64,000 bases of DNA from Emticicia oligotrophica DSM 17448 (GCF_000263195.1 NC_018748.1:1736001-1800000); one strand, 5' to 3'. Shown: positions 37,062 to 46,082, counted from the first letter of the stretch. Made by a program: numbers and translations. The notes: generated by a model not told the origin, from the letters alone.

Positions 37062-37721
37062 ATGGCAAAAGTTGTAGTTTTCGGTACAGAATTGGTGGCA
37101 GAATTGGCACACTATTACCTTACAAACGATTCAGAACATGAAATTGTGGCGTTTACGGTCAATAAAGAATATATCAAAGAAGATACTTTCTGTGGTTTAC
37201 CAATCGTACCATTTGAAGACGTAACAACACTTTACCCGCCTACCGAATACAAATTTTTTGCTCCTTTGAGCGAACGAAAAATGAATCAAATTCGTGCAAA
37301 AGTTTATGCCGAAGCTAAAGAGAAAGGATATTCTTTTATTTCATATATCAGCTCGAAAGCAACAGTATTAACTGACCAAATTGGAGAAAATTGCTTCATT
37401 TTAGAAGACAATACCATTCAACCATTCGTGAAAATTGGCAATAATGTAGTGCTTTGGAGTGGCAACCACATTGGCCACCACGGCGAAATTAAAGACCACG
37501 TTTACTTTACGTCACACGTTGTACTTTCGGGCCGATGTGTGGTAGGTGAATATTCGTTTTTTGGTGTAAATGCTACTATTAGAGATGGTTGTACACTTGG
37601 CGAAGGCACATTAATTGCCATGGGTGCGAATCTTACAAAAACAAAAACCGAACCTTGGAGCATTTGGAAGGGAAATCCTGCCGTAAAAGCTGAGGTTTCG
37701 AGCAAAGATATTAATTTATAA
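37062..37721 (+). CDS. Sugar O-/N-acyltransferase with left-handed beta-helix (NeuD-like)
   Basis: An N-terminal nucleotide-fold domain (KVVVFGTELVAELAHYYL, 3-20) is followed by hexapeptide repeats from about residue 100 to 195 (for example IGENCFILEDNTIQPFVKIG, VLWSGNHIGHHGEIKDHVYF and VVGEYSFFGVNATIRDG). This is the NeuD/PglD layout, in which acetyl-CoA is used to acylate a sugar amine or hydroxyl. The His in GNHIGHHGEI fits the catalytic base position. It is 219 aa. The substrate is unknown. Confidence 0.85.
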   Translation: MAKVVVFGTELVAELAHYYLTNDSEHEIVAFTVNKEYIKEDTFCGLPIVPFEDVTTLYPPTEYKFFAPLSERKMNQIRAKVYAEAKEKGYSFISYISSKATVLTDQIGENCFILEDNTIQPFVKIGNNVVLWSGNHIGHHGEIKDHVYFTSHVVLSGRCVVGEYSFFGVNATIRDGCTLGEGTLIAMGANLTKTKTEPWSIWKGNPAVKAEVSSKDINL

Positions 37722-37827
37722 TTACCTTATTCTTGATAGATTCCGAACAACGTTTTTCAGGCACGACTTCGTAAACTTGTTAAATCTTTTCAAAAAAATA
37801 CTTCTCATTTAAGAAAAACATTAGATA

Positions 37828-38712
37828 ATGAATCAATTTTTTGACCAACTGATTTGCCCAAAAACACATACAAAACTTGTTTTATCGGCCGATGGCAAGA
37901 CACTCAATAATACTTCAACCGAAGAACCCGTAAGCTACGATGTTAACGACATCGTTGATTTAGTTTACCCTCGCGAACTTTTCGAACAAGACCGCAAAGA
38001 ACAAGTAGCTTATAATGATGCTCATGCTCGCTATGACCGTGGTGTTTCGTGGGTATTCGAATCACTTTACGCTAATGAAGCAGCTACTCGTAAACAAATG
38101 ATTAGCCTCCTAAAGTTGAAACCCGGCATGAAAGTACTTGAGGTTGGTGCAGGTACAGGAAAAGATTCAGCTTATATCATTGATAAAGTTACGCCTGGTG
38201 GTCATGCTGTTTTATCAGATTTATCGCCAGCCATGCTAAGCCATGCGAAGGAAAAATTCGCCGATAAAAAAGATGTAACTATTGATTATTTTATTGGTAA
38301 TGGTTCATATTTACCATTTGAAGATAACACTTTCGATGCCCTTTTTCATTTTGGTGGTATCAATACTTTTTCAGAAAGAGCCAAAGCTTTCGAAGAATTT
38401 AACCGTGTTGTAAAAGTTGGCGGACGAATCGTAGTAGGTGATGAAAGCGTTGGTGCATGGCTACGTGACCAAAAAACTTATCAAATCTTGATGGATGCCA
38501 ACCCAATGTTTGCCGACCAAGTTCCGCTTCAAGATTTACCTAAAAATATCAAAGATGTAAAACTCCAATGGATTTTCGGAAATGGCTATTATGTACTTGA
38601 TTTCCGCAAAACCAAAAAGGCTCCAAAGGTAAATGTAAACCTTCAAATTCCAGGAAAAGACTTCAAGGATAACTGGAAAATCAGAGCTGAACGCAATCGT
38701 AAGAATAAGTGA
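37828..38712 (+). CDS. Class I SAM-dependent methyltransferase
   Basis: The SAM-binding motif MKVLEVGAGTGKDSAYI (101-117) is followed by the acidic residue in VLSDLSPAMLSHAKEKF, then NTFDALFHFGGINTF and the post-motif RVVKVGGRIVVGDES. The first ~45 residues (LICPKTHTKL...NDIVDLVYP) resemble the Trm112-like leader found on some small-molecule methyltransferases, but with only one Cys. At 294 aa it most resembles UbiE/Coq5-type enzymes; its place among glycan genes suggests sugar methylation. Its TGA overlaps an ATG (TGATG) of the next frame. Confidence 0.82.
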   Translation: MNQFFDQLICPKTHTKLVLSADGKTLNNTSTEEPVSYDVNDIVDLVYPRELFEQDRKEQVAYNDAHARYDRGVSWVFESLYANEAATRKQMISLLKLKPGMKVLEVGAGTGKDSAYIIDKVTPGGHAVLSDLSPAMLSHAKEKFADKKDVTIDYFIGNGSYLPFEDNTFDALFHFGGINTFSERAKAFEEFNRVVKVGGRIVVGDESVGAWLRDQKTYQILMDANPMFADQVPLQDLPKNIKDVKLQWIFGNGYYVLDFRKTKKAPKVNVNLQIPGKDFKDNWKIRAERNRKNK

Positions 38713-38759
38713 TGGCTCGCATCTTATTGGGAGTTTTAAGCAAACAACACAGTAAAAAT

Positions 38760-39734
38760 ATGAGTAATATAAATAGTAATGAATTGGTAAATACTAGAGG
38801 CATTTGGCAAAAGAAAGGCCTAGTTTATAAACCAGATGGTAGCTTATCGCATAGTCGTTCGCATGCACAAGTGCCATACGCCTATAAACATGAAGACTTT
38901 CTGAGAGTTTATTTTTCTTCAAGAGATGATAGTGGCTACTCACGCCCAACTTTCATTGATGTAGATTACAATGACCCAAGCAAAATTCTTTACATCCACG
39001 ATAATTTTGTTTTAGATTTAGGTGGCCCCGGCGAATATGATGAAACAGGAGCCATGCCTTCATGGTTTGTTCCACAAGCCAACGGAGATATTTGGCTGTA
39101 TTACACAGGTTGGAATCGTACGCACAACTCGTATCGCCTTTCAATGGGCTTAGCCGTAAGTACTGACGGTGGCCTAAATTTCAAAAAAATGTTCCGTGGC
39201 CCAATCATGGACCGTTCTATTCATAACCCAATTTGGGCAGCACAACCTTCAGTCATGTATGTCAATGGTCAATGGATGATGTGGCATATTTCTGGTCAAA
39301 AATGTGAATACATTCATGGATACCCCGAACCATTCTATGATTGTAGAGTGGCTATTTCTGATGATGGTATTAACTGGAAATCTACAGGAGATGTAGCACT
39401 TCCTTTCGATGATTTCTTGCATGCGGTAGGTCGCCCGAGCGTTTTCCACGAAGATGGTATTTTCAAAATGTATTATTCTTATCGCCATACCCGTGACTAC
39501 CGTACAGACCGTAATCAAAGCTACCGTTTGGGCTATGCTGAATCAGTAGATGGATTTAAGTGGGAACGAAAAGATGACTTGGTAGGCATTCATAAATCTG
39601 AAAACCCAGCAGATTTCGACTACCAAATGATAAATTATGCTCATTGCTATGAACATAATGGCAAGAAATATTTGTTATATAATGGTAATGGTTTCGGAGC
39701 GGCTGGTTTTGGCTATGCTGTTTTAGAAAAATAA
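38760..39734 (+). CDS. Beta-propeller glycosidase-like protein (GH43/GH130-like fold)
   Basis: Repeated blade-like stretches with Trp/Tyr and Asp can be seen: FLRVYFSSRDDSGYSRPTF, IWLYYTGWNRTHNSYRLSMG, SVMYVNGQWMMWHISGQK, IFKMYYSYRHTRDYRTDR and KKYLLYNGNGFG. These match a five-bladed beta-propeller of the kind used by GH43, GH130 and related families. Acidic residues at blade starts could be catalytic, but I cannot name them with confidence. No signal peptide is present, so it would act in the cytosol. The ATG at 38760 has an A-rich leader; an alternative ATG at 38712 overlaps the previous stop and would add 16 residues. Confidence 0.7.
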   Translation: MSNINSNELVNTRGIWQKKGLVYKPDGSLSHSRSHAQVPYAYKHEDFLRVYFSSRDDSGYSRPTFIDVDYNDPSKILYIHDNFVLDLGGPGEYDETGAMPSWFVPQANGDIWLYYTGWNRTHNSYRLSMGLAVSTDGGLNFKKMFRGPIMDRSIHNPIWAAQPSVMYVNGQWMMWHISGQKCEYIHGYPEPFYDCRVAISDDGINWKSTGDVALPFDDFLHAVGRPSVFHEDGIFKMYYSYRHTRDYRTDRNQSYRLGYAESVDGFKWERKDDLVGIHKSENPADFDYQMINYAHCYEHNGKKYLLYNGNGFGAAGFGYAVLEK

Positions 39735-39781
39735 ATGCAAATAGCTGACCGATGTCATTCTTTCGAGAAAACATCAAAGGC

Positions 39782-39789
39782 TAATTTTG
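39782..39789 (+). promoter_or_regulatory. Candidate -7 element before the PhyH-family gene
   Basis: TAATTTTG matches TAnnTTTG 25 bases before the start at 39814. The upstream -33 region lacks a clear TTG, so support is moderate at best. Confidence 0.32.
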
Positions 39790-39813
39790 TAGCACCAAAA
39801 AGCAATATTTATC

Positions 39814-40620
39814 ATGAGAGAACAATTCAATAAAGACGGTTATATCATTATCAAGAATTTCTTTTCAAAAGAGGAAATCAACAGAATTTATACTGAAGCT
39901 CGTAGCCTTTTTGCATTGCAAATTGAACGTGTTTTGGGTAAAAAAGTAGATATTAATGACCGTGATACTTTCGAACAAGCGATGTTCGATTTATTTGAAG
40001 CCGATTTCAATACTTTTGTAAATACTGGAAAACAAGCCCAACATCTTATTTCGTTGCACCACTTAGGCACAGACCCTAAGATTATCAATGTTCTGAAAGA
40101 TTTAGGCTATGAATTCCCTAGCATCGGAGTTCGTCCAGCCATGCAATTCAATAGCCGTTATTTATCAAAAGGTGGTAGCCACTGGAAATTAGGTGCACAC
40201 CAAGACTGGCGTACAGGTCAAGGCTCACTAGATAGTGTGGTTATGTGGTTTCCAATGGTTGATTGTGCAGCAGATTTAGGTGCTTTGCAAATCGTACCAG
40301 CCAGCCACAAAGATGGCCTTTTGAAAGCAGATACTTCTGGCTATTTAGGTAGTATTCAAGAAGCTATTCCAGAAGAAGACTACGTACAAACACAATTTGA
40401 AGTAGGCGATTTATTGGTTTTCTCGGCATTCTTAGTACACCGCTCAGGTGATAATATTACTAGAAATATCCGTTGGTCTATTCAACTTCGTTATAACAAT
40501 ATGGCTGAGCCTACTTTCCAAGAAAGAGGTTTCCCAATGCCTTATATCTATAAGCCAGAAGCAGAATTAGTTACACCCGATTTTCCGAAAAAAGAACAGC
40601 TCGAAGAGGTTTTTGCATAA
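39814..40620 (+). CDS. Phytanoyl-CoA dioxygenase (PhyH) family protein
   Basis: This is an Fe(II)/2-oxoglutarate-dependent oxygenase. The iron triad is His129 and Asp131 (HQDW) plus His209 (LVHRSG), and a 2-oxoglutarate-binding Arg is likely near 216-220 (TRNIR). The opening FNKDGYIIIKNFFSKEEI is the standard PhyH start. At 268 aa it is typical. Family members hydroxylate many small molecules; here, last in a glycan cluster, a sugar or lipid-linked substrate is a reasonable guess but not shown by sequence. Confidence 0.85.
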   Translation: MREQFNKDGYIIIKNFFSKEEINRIYTEARSLFALQIERVLGKKVDINDRDTFEQAMFDLFEADFNTFVNTGKQAQHLISLHHLGTDPKIINVLKDLGYEFPSIGVRPAMQFNSRYLSKGGSHWKLGAHQDWRTGQGSLDSVVMWFPMVDCAADLGALQIVPASHKDGLLKADTSGYLGSIQEAIPEEDYVQTQFEVGDLLVFSAFLVHRSGDNITRNIRWSIQLRYNNMAEPTFQERGFPMPYIYKPEAELVTPDFPKKEQLEEVFA

Positions 40621-40650
40621 ACCCTTTCAGACAATTCTTTTAAAATAAGC

Positions 40651-40709
40651 AAAGCGTATCAAATCAAGACTAAAAGCATTATTTTATCTTGACTTGATAC
40701 GCTTTTTGT
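40651..40709 (+). terminator. Terminator at the end of the glycan cluster
   Basis: 40651-40669 and 40687-40705 pair along 19 bases with one mismatch. The stem ends in GCTTTTTG and encloses a 17-nt loop. It lies 30 bases after the PhyH gene. Confidence 0.82.
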
Positions 40710-40837
40710 GTATCTTCGCCATTATTGTTTCGAAAATTTATTGTGCACAATTAAAAAAATATTTTTTAATAAATTAAATTATAATAAATTTTTATATCTT
40801 TCAGCCTAAAATATGATGTTCGGAAATAAATAATTTT

Positions 40838-40845
40838 TACCTTTG
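40838..40845 (+). promoter_or_regulatory. Predicted -7 element of the nagB-like gene
   Basis: TACCTTTG matches the Bacteroidota consensus 46 bases before the ATG at 40892, in a very A+T-rich stretch. No good -33 TTG is found at 19-bp spacing. Confidence 0.45.
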
Positions 40846-40891
40846 TGAAATAATTTATTTTAGCGAACCAAACCTAAAACTACGACCAATA

Positions 40892-42814
40892 ATGGAGCAA
40901 CAGATTATTACAACTGACCCTATTGCTTACGAGAAGATTCCGACCAAAATTTTCAAAGACTCAAAAGAGGCCTCAAAAGCTGTGGCTGTTGAAATTGCCG
41001 ACCTAATCAGAGAGCGTCAACGCCAAAACCGCAGCTGTGTGTTAGGTTTGGCAACAGGTTCTTCGCCAAAATCAGTTTATGCTGAACTCATTCGTATGCA
41101 CCGTGAAGAAGGTTTGAGCTTCAAAAATGTAATCTCGTTTAACTTAGACGAATATTACCCCATGGAGCCTGATTCTTTGCAGAGCTACGTGCGATTCATG
41201 AAAGAGCAACTTTTTGACCATGTAGATATTCCAAAAGAAAATTATTTCATTCCAGACGGTACTGTACCACTCAGTAAAGTAAAAGACTTTAGTGAAGAAT
41301 ACGAAAGAAAAATTGATGCTGTTGGTGGATTAGATTTTCAATTATTAGGTATCGGAGCCAACGGACACATCGGCTTTAATGAACCAGGTTCTTTAGTAAA
41401 CTCACGTACTCGCTTGATGATGCTCGACCACTCTACTCGTGTAGCGGCCGCATCTGACTTCGGGGGTAGTTTAGTAAAAGTACCGAAGAAAGCCATTACC
41501 ATGGGCGTTTCGAAGATTTTGAGTGCTAAAAGAGTCGTTCTATTAGCTTGGGGCGAAAGAAAAGCACCTGTTATTGCCGAAGCCGTTGAAGGACGTGTAA
41601 CCGAAACTATACCTGCTTCTTATCTGCAAACACATCCTAATGCAATGTTTGTCATTGACGAGCGTGCTGCCCATGAGCTTACTCGTATGAAAACACCATG
41701 GCTCGTTGAAGATGTGGAGTGGTCAAGCAAGATGGTAAAAAAAGCAGTAACCAATTTAGCCTTATCGCTTGGTAAACCAATCTTAAAACTTACTAACAAA
41801 GATTATAACGATAACGGCCTAAGCGATTTATTGGCCCGTCATGGACAAGCTTATGACCTAAACATTGATGTTTTCAACCAATTACAACACAGTATTTCTG
41901 GTTGGCCGGGTGGAAAACCAAATGCCGATGATACAAATCGCCCAGAGAGAGCATTGCCCGTACAAAAACGTGTAATTATCTTTAGTCCACACCCAGATGA
42001 TGATATTATTTCAATGGGTGGTACTTTCCAACGTTTAGTTGACCAAGGGCATGATGTGCACATCGGTTATCAAACTTCGGGTAATATTGCCGTAGCCGAT
42101 GATGAAGCCATCCGTTTTATTGATTTCGTAGTTGATTTTAACGAAAAATTTGGCATTGATAACAAAGAAACGCAGAAGCTTTTTGCTGATGCGAAAGAAT
42201 TCTTGAAAAACAAAAAAGATAGTGATGTTGACACCGATGCGGTAAGATATGTAAAAGGCTTAATTCGTAGAGGTGAAGCGAAAGCAACTTGTCGTTTCGT
42301 TGGAATTCCGGAAGAAAATGTTCACTTCATGGATATGCCATTCTACGAAACAGGCCGAATTGAGAAAAAACCTTTAGGTGCAGAAGATATTGCGATTGTA
42401 GCTGATTTGATTGAATCAATCAAACCACACCAAGTATATGCCGCTGGCGATTTAGCTGACCCACATGGCACACACAAAGTTTGTTTAGATGCCATCTTTG
42501 CAGCCATCGAGCAACTCAAACACAAAAATTTCATGAAAGATTGTTGGGTTTGGTTGTACCGTGGAGCTTGGGCTGAGTGGGATATCCACGAAATTGAAAT
42601 GGCCGTTCCGATGTCGCCTGACCAAGTATTGCAAAAACGTATGGGTATCTTCAAACACCAATCTCAAAAAGATGGTGTGGTATTCCAAGGAACTGATGCC
42701 CGTGAATTCTGGCAACGTGCTGAAGAACGTAACAGTGGAACAGCCCAACTTTACAATAAGCTCGGTTTGGCCGAATATGAAGCCATGGAAGCATTTGTAA
42801 GATGGAAATTTTAA
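40892..42814 (+). CDS. nagB: Glucosamine-6-phosphate deaminase fused to a PIG-L/LmbE deacetylase-like domain
   Basis: Residues 1-270 are a NagB domain: LGLATGSSPKSVYAEL (51-66), NLDEYYPM (84-91) and LGIGANGHIGFNEPGS (152-167) supply the phosphate- and sugar-handling residues for converting glucosamine-6-phosphate to fructose-6-phosphate and ammonia. Residues ~355-640 are a PIG-L/LmbE-type domain with zinc motif SPHPDDD (365-371) and DPHGTH further on. This domain order is known in Bacteroidota NagB-like proteins. A single polypeptide could thus deacetylate a GlcNAc derivative and deaminate the product, although the second activity is inferred. It is a single-gene unit with its own terminator. 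Confidence 0.9.
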   Translation: MEQQIITTDPIAYEKIPTKIFKDSKEASKAVAVEIADLIRERQRQNRSCVLGLATGSSPKSVYAELIRMHREEGLSFKNVISFNLDEYYPMEPDSLQSYVRFMKEQLFDHVDIPKENYFIPDGTVPLSKVKDFSEEYERKIDAVGGLDFQLLGIGANGHIGFNEPGSLVNSRTRLMMLDHSTRVAAASDFGGSLVKVPKKAITMGVSKILSAKRVVLLAWGERKAPVIAEAVEGRVTETIPASYLQTHPNAMFVIDERAAHELTRMKTPWLVEDVEWSSKMVKKAVTNLALSLGKPILKLTNKDYNDNGLSDLLARHGQAYDLNIDVFNQLQHSISGWPGGKPNADDTNRPERALPVQKRVIIFSPHPDDDIISMGGTFQRLVDQGHDVHIGYQTSGNIAVADDEAIRFIDFVVDFNEKFGIDNKETQKLFADAKEFLKNKKDSDVDTDAVRYVKGLIRRGEAKATCRFVGIPEENVHFMDMPFYETGRIEKKPLGAEDIAIVADLIESIKPHQVYAAGDLADPHGTHKVCLDAIFAAIEQLKHKNFMKDCWVWLYRGAWAEWDIHEIEMAVPMSPDQVLQKRMGIFKHQSQKDGVVFQGTDAREFWQRAEERNSGTAQLYNKLGLAEYEAMEAFVRWKF

Positions 42815-42859
42815 GCTAAACCATTATTTTTCCTAAGTACTAATTTTCATTTGTCTATA

Positions 42860-42889
42860 AAAAAAGCCTCTACGTCAGAGGCTTTTTTG
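42860..42889 (+). terminator. Terminator after the nagB-like gene
   Basis: AAAAAAGCCTCT and AGAGGCTTTTTT form a symmetrical hairpin with loop ACGTC, 46 bases past the stop and 50 bases before the next start. Confidence 0.85.
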
Positions 42890-42940
42890 TTTTATTGGTT
42901 TTTCTACATTTCTTTGTTTGAAATATATAAACTTCTCGAC

Positions 42941-45487
42941 ATGAAAAAAAATTATATTCTCTACCTATTATTCGCTCTATTACTTGTCAATCAAGCCTTT
43001 AGTCAGGTTGCTGATAGCTATTATTTACCTCAAAATGTTAGCTATGACCCAAAAATTCCAACACCACAAAAATTCTTGGGTTATCAGGTGGGCGAACAAC
43101 ACGTAACGCCTTACGAAACAGTAAGCTACATGAAAGAGTTGGCTCGATTAACCAACCGCTTTAAAATTGAATCTTACGCTCGTACTTTCGAAAACCGTGA
43201 GTTAATCCTAATCACTGTTACTTCGCCTGAGAATCATGCACGTATCGACCAAATTAAGGCCGAGCACCAAAAATTGGTTAATCCTGCTCAATCTGGTAGT
43301 TTAGACATTCAAAAAATGCCAATCGTGGTTTGGATGGGCTATTCAGTACACGGCAATGAAGCCAGTGGAACAAACTCAAACCTAATGTCGGCATACTATT
43401 TAGCCGCTGCACAAGGAGCAAGTGTTGATTCTCTGCTCAATGAGGCAGTAATTCTTATCGACCCTGTTATAAATGCTGATGGTGGAAATCGTTTTGCCAC
43501 TTGGGTTAATATTAATCGTAGTACCAATTTAGTGAGTGATATCAACAGCCGTGAATTTAGTGAAACATGGCCAGGAGGACGCTCAAATCACTATTGGTTC
43601 GACCTTAATCGTGACTGGCTTTACCAACAAATGCCTGAAAGTAAGGGCCGTTTAACTAAATTTTATGATTGGAGACCTAATATTCTGACCGACCACCACG
43701 AAATGGGTTCGGCTTCAACGTTTTTCTTCCAACCCGGTATTCCTGCACGTACGCACCCACTTACGCCAAAGAAAAATATTGATTTGACTATTAAATTTGG
43801 CAAATTTCAAGCTGCGGGACTCGACAAAATTGGTTCCGCGTACTACACGCAAGAAAATTACGACGATTTTTACTACGGAAAGGGCTCTACATTACCCGAT
43901 GTAAATGGCTCAGTGGGCATTTTGTTTGAGCAAGCCTCTTCTCGTGGACATTTGCAAGAAACTGCTAATGGTGTTTTGAGCTTCCCATTTACTGTTCGTA
44001 ATCAGGTAACAGCAACTTTCTCAACACTACGTGCCGCACGTGAAATGCGAGTGGAATTGCTCGAACACATGAGAAATTTCTACAAAGAAGCTTCTACTGA
44101 TGCTGTAAAAGCCTACGTTTTTGGTGGAGGAAATGATGCTGTAAAAACTTGGGAGATGGTTAATATGCTTAAACGAAATCAGATTGATGTCTATCATTTA
44201 GCAAAAGACGAAACCCAAGATGGTATTACGTTTGGCAAAGGAAACTCATTCGCTGTACCAATGAATCAACCACAACATCGCTTGATTAAGTCGATGTTTG
44301 AGAAGCGTACGAAATTTGAAGATAGTTTATTCTATGATATTTCAGCTTGGTCTCTACAATACTGTATGAATGTGCCAACTGCTGAAGCAAAAACTGCAAT
44401 TTCATTAGGAGAAAAAGTAGAAAAGAATGAATTTCCGAAAGGAAAAGTCTACGGAAAAAGCTCGTATGCATATCTTTTCGAATGGAACAGTTACTACGCT
44501 CCACGTGCTGCTTACGAATTATTGAAGAAAGGTTATAATTTGAAAGTAGCAACCGAACCTCTTTCGGCAGTTGTAGAAGGCAAAGAGCGTTCGTTCGATT
44601 ACGGAACGATTCAAATTTTCAGTAATGGCTCTGACCCATCGGCACTTCTACAAACACTTGCCGAACGTGATGGTGTAGATTTCTACGCTGTTCCGACCGG
44701 TCTTACACCGCAAGGTATTGATTTCGGTAGTGAGAAATTCCGCAAAGTGCGATTACCTAAAGTATTAATGTTAGGTGGTGCTGGTGTACAATCAACGGAT
44801 GCTGGTGAAATTTGGCACTTACTCGACCAACGCATCAATATTCCTTTAACAATTGCTGATATCGAAACAGCTAATCGTACTGGCTTAGAGAAATACACGC
44901 ATATCGTATTGGCTGGTGGAAATTACAACGCACTTTCAGACGAAAAAATTAAACGTTTTGTACAAGGTGGTGGTGTTTTGGTAGCCATGACTGATGCTGT
45001 TGAGTGGGTTTCTGCTAAAAAAATAGCTAATATCACTATTAAAGAAAAACCAGACAATAATGGTAATGGCGAAAAACGCCCGTATAACCTCCAAGAAAAA
45101 TATACGGGAGCTTTAGAAACGGCAGGAACTATCTTTGAAGCTAAAATAGACCCTACACACCCACTCTGTTTTGGATATCAACAAGGCAAATTGGCTCTTT
45201 TTAAAGATAATAATATCTTCATGGAAGACACCAAAAACCCTTATAATACACCAATGGTATTTACGGCGAATCCTCTATTGGCTGGTTATGTTCATCCGAA
45301 AAACGAAAAACTAATCAAAAACTCACCTGCGGCAATTACATTAAATGTGGGTTCGGGTAAAGTAATTGCATTATCAGAAAACCCTAATTTTAGAGCATTT
45401 TGGTACGGCACAAACAAATTGTTTTTGAATACGCTTTTCTTTGGAAACCTCATAGGCGGCGGACGCTTCGGCGGTGAAGAGGAATAA
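42941..45487 (+). CDS. Secreted M14-family zinc carboxypeptidase
   Basis: A signal peptide (1-21, cut AFS before QVAD) is followed by an M14 peptidase domain. The first two zinc ligands are in YSVHGNEASG (His137, Glu140), and the third is probably a His in LTDHHEMGS. FEQASSRG near 325 is the likely region of the catalytic Glu. The last ~250 residues (LMLGGAGVQSTDAGEIWHLL and GGGVLVAMTDAVEW) resemble a class-I glutamine-amidotransferase-like domain that often follows M14 in this group. At 848 aa it is typical for the Bacteroidota form. The frame is open 30 codons upstream through the previous terminator; the ATG at 42941 starts the signal peptide. Confidence 0.9.
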   Translation: MKKNYILYLLFALLLVNQAFSQVADSYYLPQNVSYDPKIPTPQKFLGYQVGEQHVTPYETVSYMKELARLTNRFKIESYARTFENRELILITVTSPENHARIDQIKAEHQKLVNPAQSGSLDIQKMPIVVWMGYSVHGNEASGTNSNLMSAYYLAAAQGASVDSLLNEAVILIDPVINADGGNRFATWVNINRSTNLVSDINSREFSETWPGGRSNHYWFDLNRDWLYQQMPESKGRLTKFYDWRPNILTDHHEMGSASTFFFQPGIPARTHPLTPKKNIDLTIKFGKFQAAGLDKIGSAYYTQENYDDFYYGKGSTLPDVNGSVGILFEQASSRGHLQETANGVLSFPFTVRNQVTATFSTLRAAREMRVELLEHMRNFYKEASTDAVKAYVFGGGNDAVKTWEMVNMLKRNQIDVYHLAKDETQDGITFGKGNSFAVPMNQPQHRLIKSMFEKRTKFEDSLFYDISAWSLQYCMNVPTAEAKTAISLGEKVEKNEFPKGKVYGKSSYAYLFEWNSYYAPRAAYELLKKGYNLKVATEPLSAVVEGKERSFDYGTIQIFSNGSDPSALLQTLAERDGVDFYAVPTGLTPQGIDFGSEKFRKVRLPKVLMLGGAGVQSTDAGEIWHLLDQRINIPLTIADIETANRTGLEKYTHIVLAGGNYNALSDEKIKRFVQGGGVLVAMTDAVEWVSAKKIANITIKEKPDNNGNGEKRPYNLQEKYTGALETAGTIFEAKIDPTHPLCFGYQQGKLALFKDNNIFMEDTKNPYNTPMVFTANPLLAGYVHPKNEKLIKNSPAAITLNVGSGKVIALSENPNFRAFWYGTNKLFLNTLFFGNLIGGGRFGGEEE

Positions 45488-45509
45488 GTTTTAGTTTTGA
45501 TTCTTTAAT

Positions 45510-45565
45510 AAAATGGTTAAACTCGTTGGTCTCGACTTCGCTCAACCATCAAGTTTAACCATTTT
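45510..45565. repeat. Nested intergenic hairpin with GGTTGAGCGAAGTCGAGACC core
   Basis: A perfect 14-bp outer stem (45510-45523 with 45552-45565) encloses a second small palindrome at 45528-45547, whose minus-strand reading is GGTTGAGCGAAGTCGAGACC. The 12-base part GACTTCGCTCAA also occurs on the minus strand at 32812-32823 beside ilvC. It could terminate the M14 gene, but it lacks a T run directly after the stem and looks like a dispersed REP-type sequence. Confidence 0.5.
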
Positions 45566-45650
45566 AATTGGTCAATTTTTGAATTTATTTTTAATATTCA
45601 CGAAAATTAGACTAATTTCCCAATAACAAAATACTAATAACTAAAACGAG

Positions 45651-45992
45651 ATGTCTGATTTTTTGAAAATTGGTGAGTTAAAAGAAAACCTTATTAAACT
45701 CATCGAAGCAAAGTTTGAATTGACCAAACTCAACGTTCAAGATAAAATTGAGGGCATAGTAGTCAAAGCTGTTTACGCCCTTATGACTTTTATATTAGGT
45801 ATCGTCGTGCTTATCTTTTTAAGTATTCTTCTTGCACTCGGCCTCAATCACTTACTTCATACCACATGGTTAGGTTTTCTGATTATGTTTGGCGTTTATG
45901 CCCTAATCCTATCTATCTTCATTTTTGCTAAAGATTCAGTTCAGCATACTATCAAAAAACGCGTAGAAGAAATAGTTGATGAACATCTGTAG
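45651..45992 (+). CDS. Holin-X-like membrane protein (phage holin superfamily III type)
   Basis: This small protein (113 aa) has an amphipathic N-terminal region (KIGELKENLIKLIEAKFELTKLNVQDK), two hydrophobic helices (VYALMTFILGIVVLIFLSILLALGL and WLGFLIMFGVYALILSIFIF) and a charged tail. This matches the family annotated as Holin-X or 'phage holin family', which is common as a single chromosomal gene in Bacteroidota. No phage gene is nearby, so a lysis role is unlikely; an envelope function is more plausible but unknown. Its stop codon TAG is the second to fourth bases of a REP palindrome (45989-46011). Confidence 0.78.
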   Translation: MSDFLKIGELKENLIKLIEAKFELTKLNVQDKIEGIVVKAVYALMTFILGIVVLIFLSILLALGLNHLLHTTWLGFLIMFGVYALILSIFIFAKDSVQHTIKKRVEEIVDEHL

Positions 45993-46074
45993 GACAGGTT
46001 TTCAACCTGTCAAAAGTATAGAATTTGATTTATAATTTAACCACACAAATTGACAGGTTGCAAACCTGTCCTAC
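45989..46074. repeat. REP pair upstream of the RAYT gene
   Basis: Two 23-base copies lie in opposite orientation: 45989-46011 (GTAG followed by GACAGGTTTTCAACCTGTC, sharing one G) and 46052-46074 (GACAGGTTGCAAACCTGTC followed by CTAC). Each is itself a palindrome with 8-bp arms, and together they form a BIME-like unit with a 40-base spacer. The first copy provides the stop codon of the holin-like gene. Confidence 0.88.
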
Positions 46075-46082
46075 AACAAAAT

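Noticed and set aside
38712-38759. Upstream start of the beta-propeller gene overlapping the methyltransferase stop
   Set aside because: The TGATG overlap is attractive for coupling, but the 16 extra residues look unrelated to the fold, and the ATG at 38760 has the better A-rich leader. Kept as an alternative only.
45651-45992. Prophage remnant suggested by the holin-like gene
   Set aside because: No capsid, tail, integrase or lysin gene is nearby. This family is common as a lone chromosomal gene in Bacteroidota.
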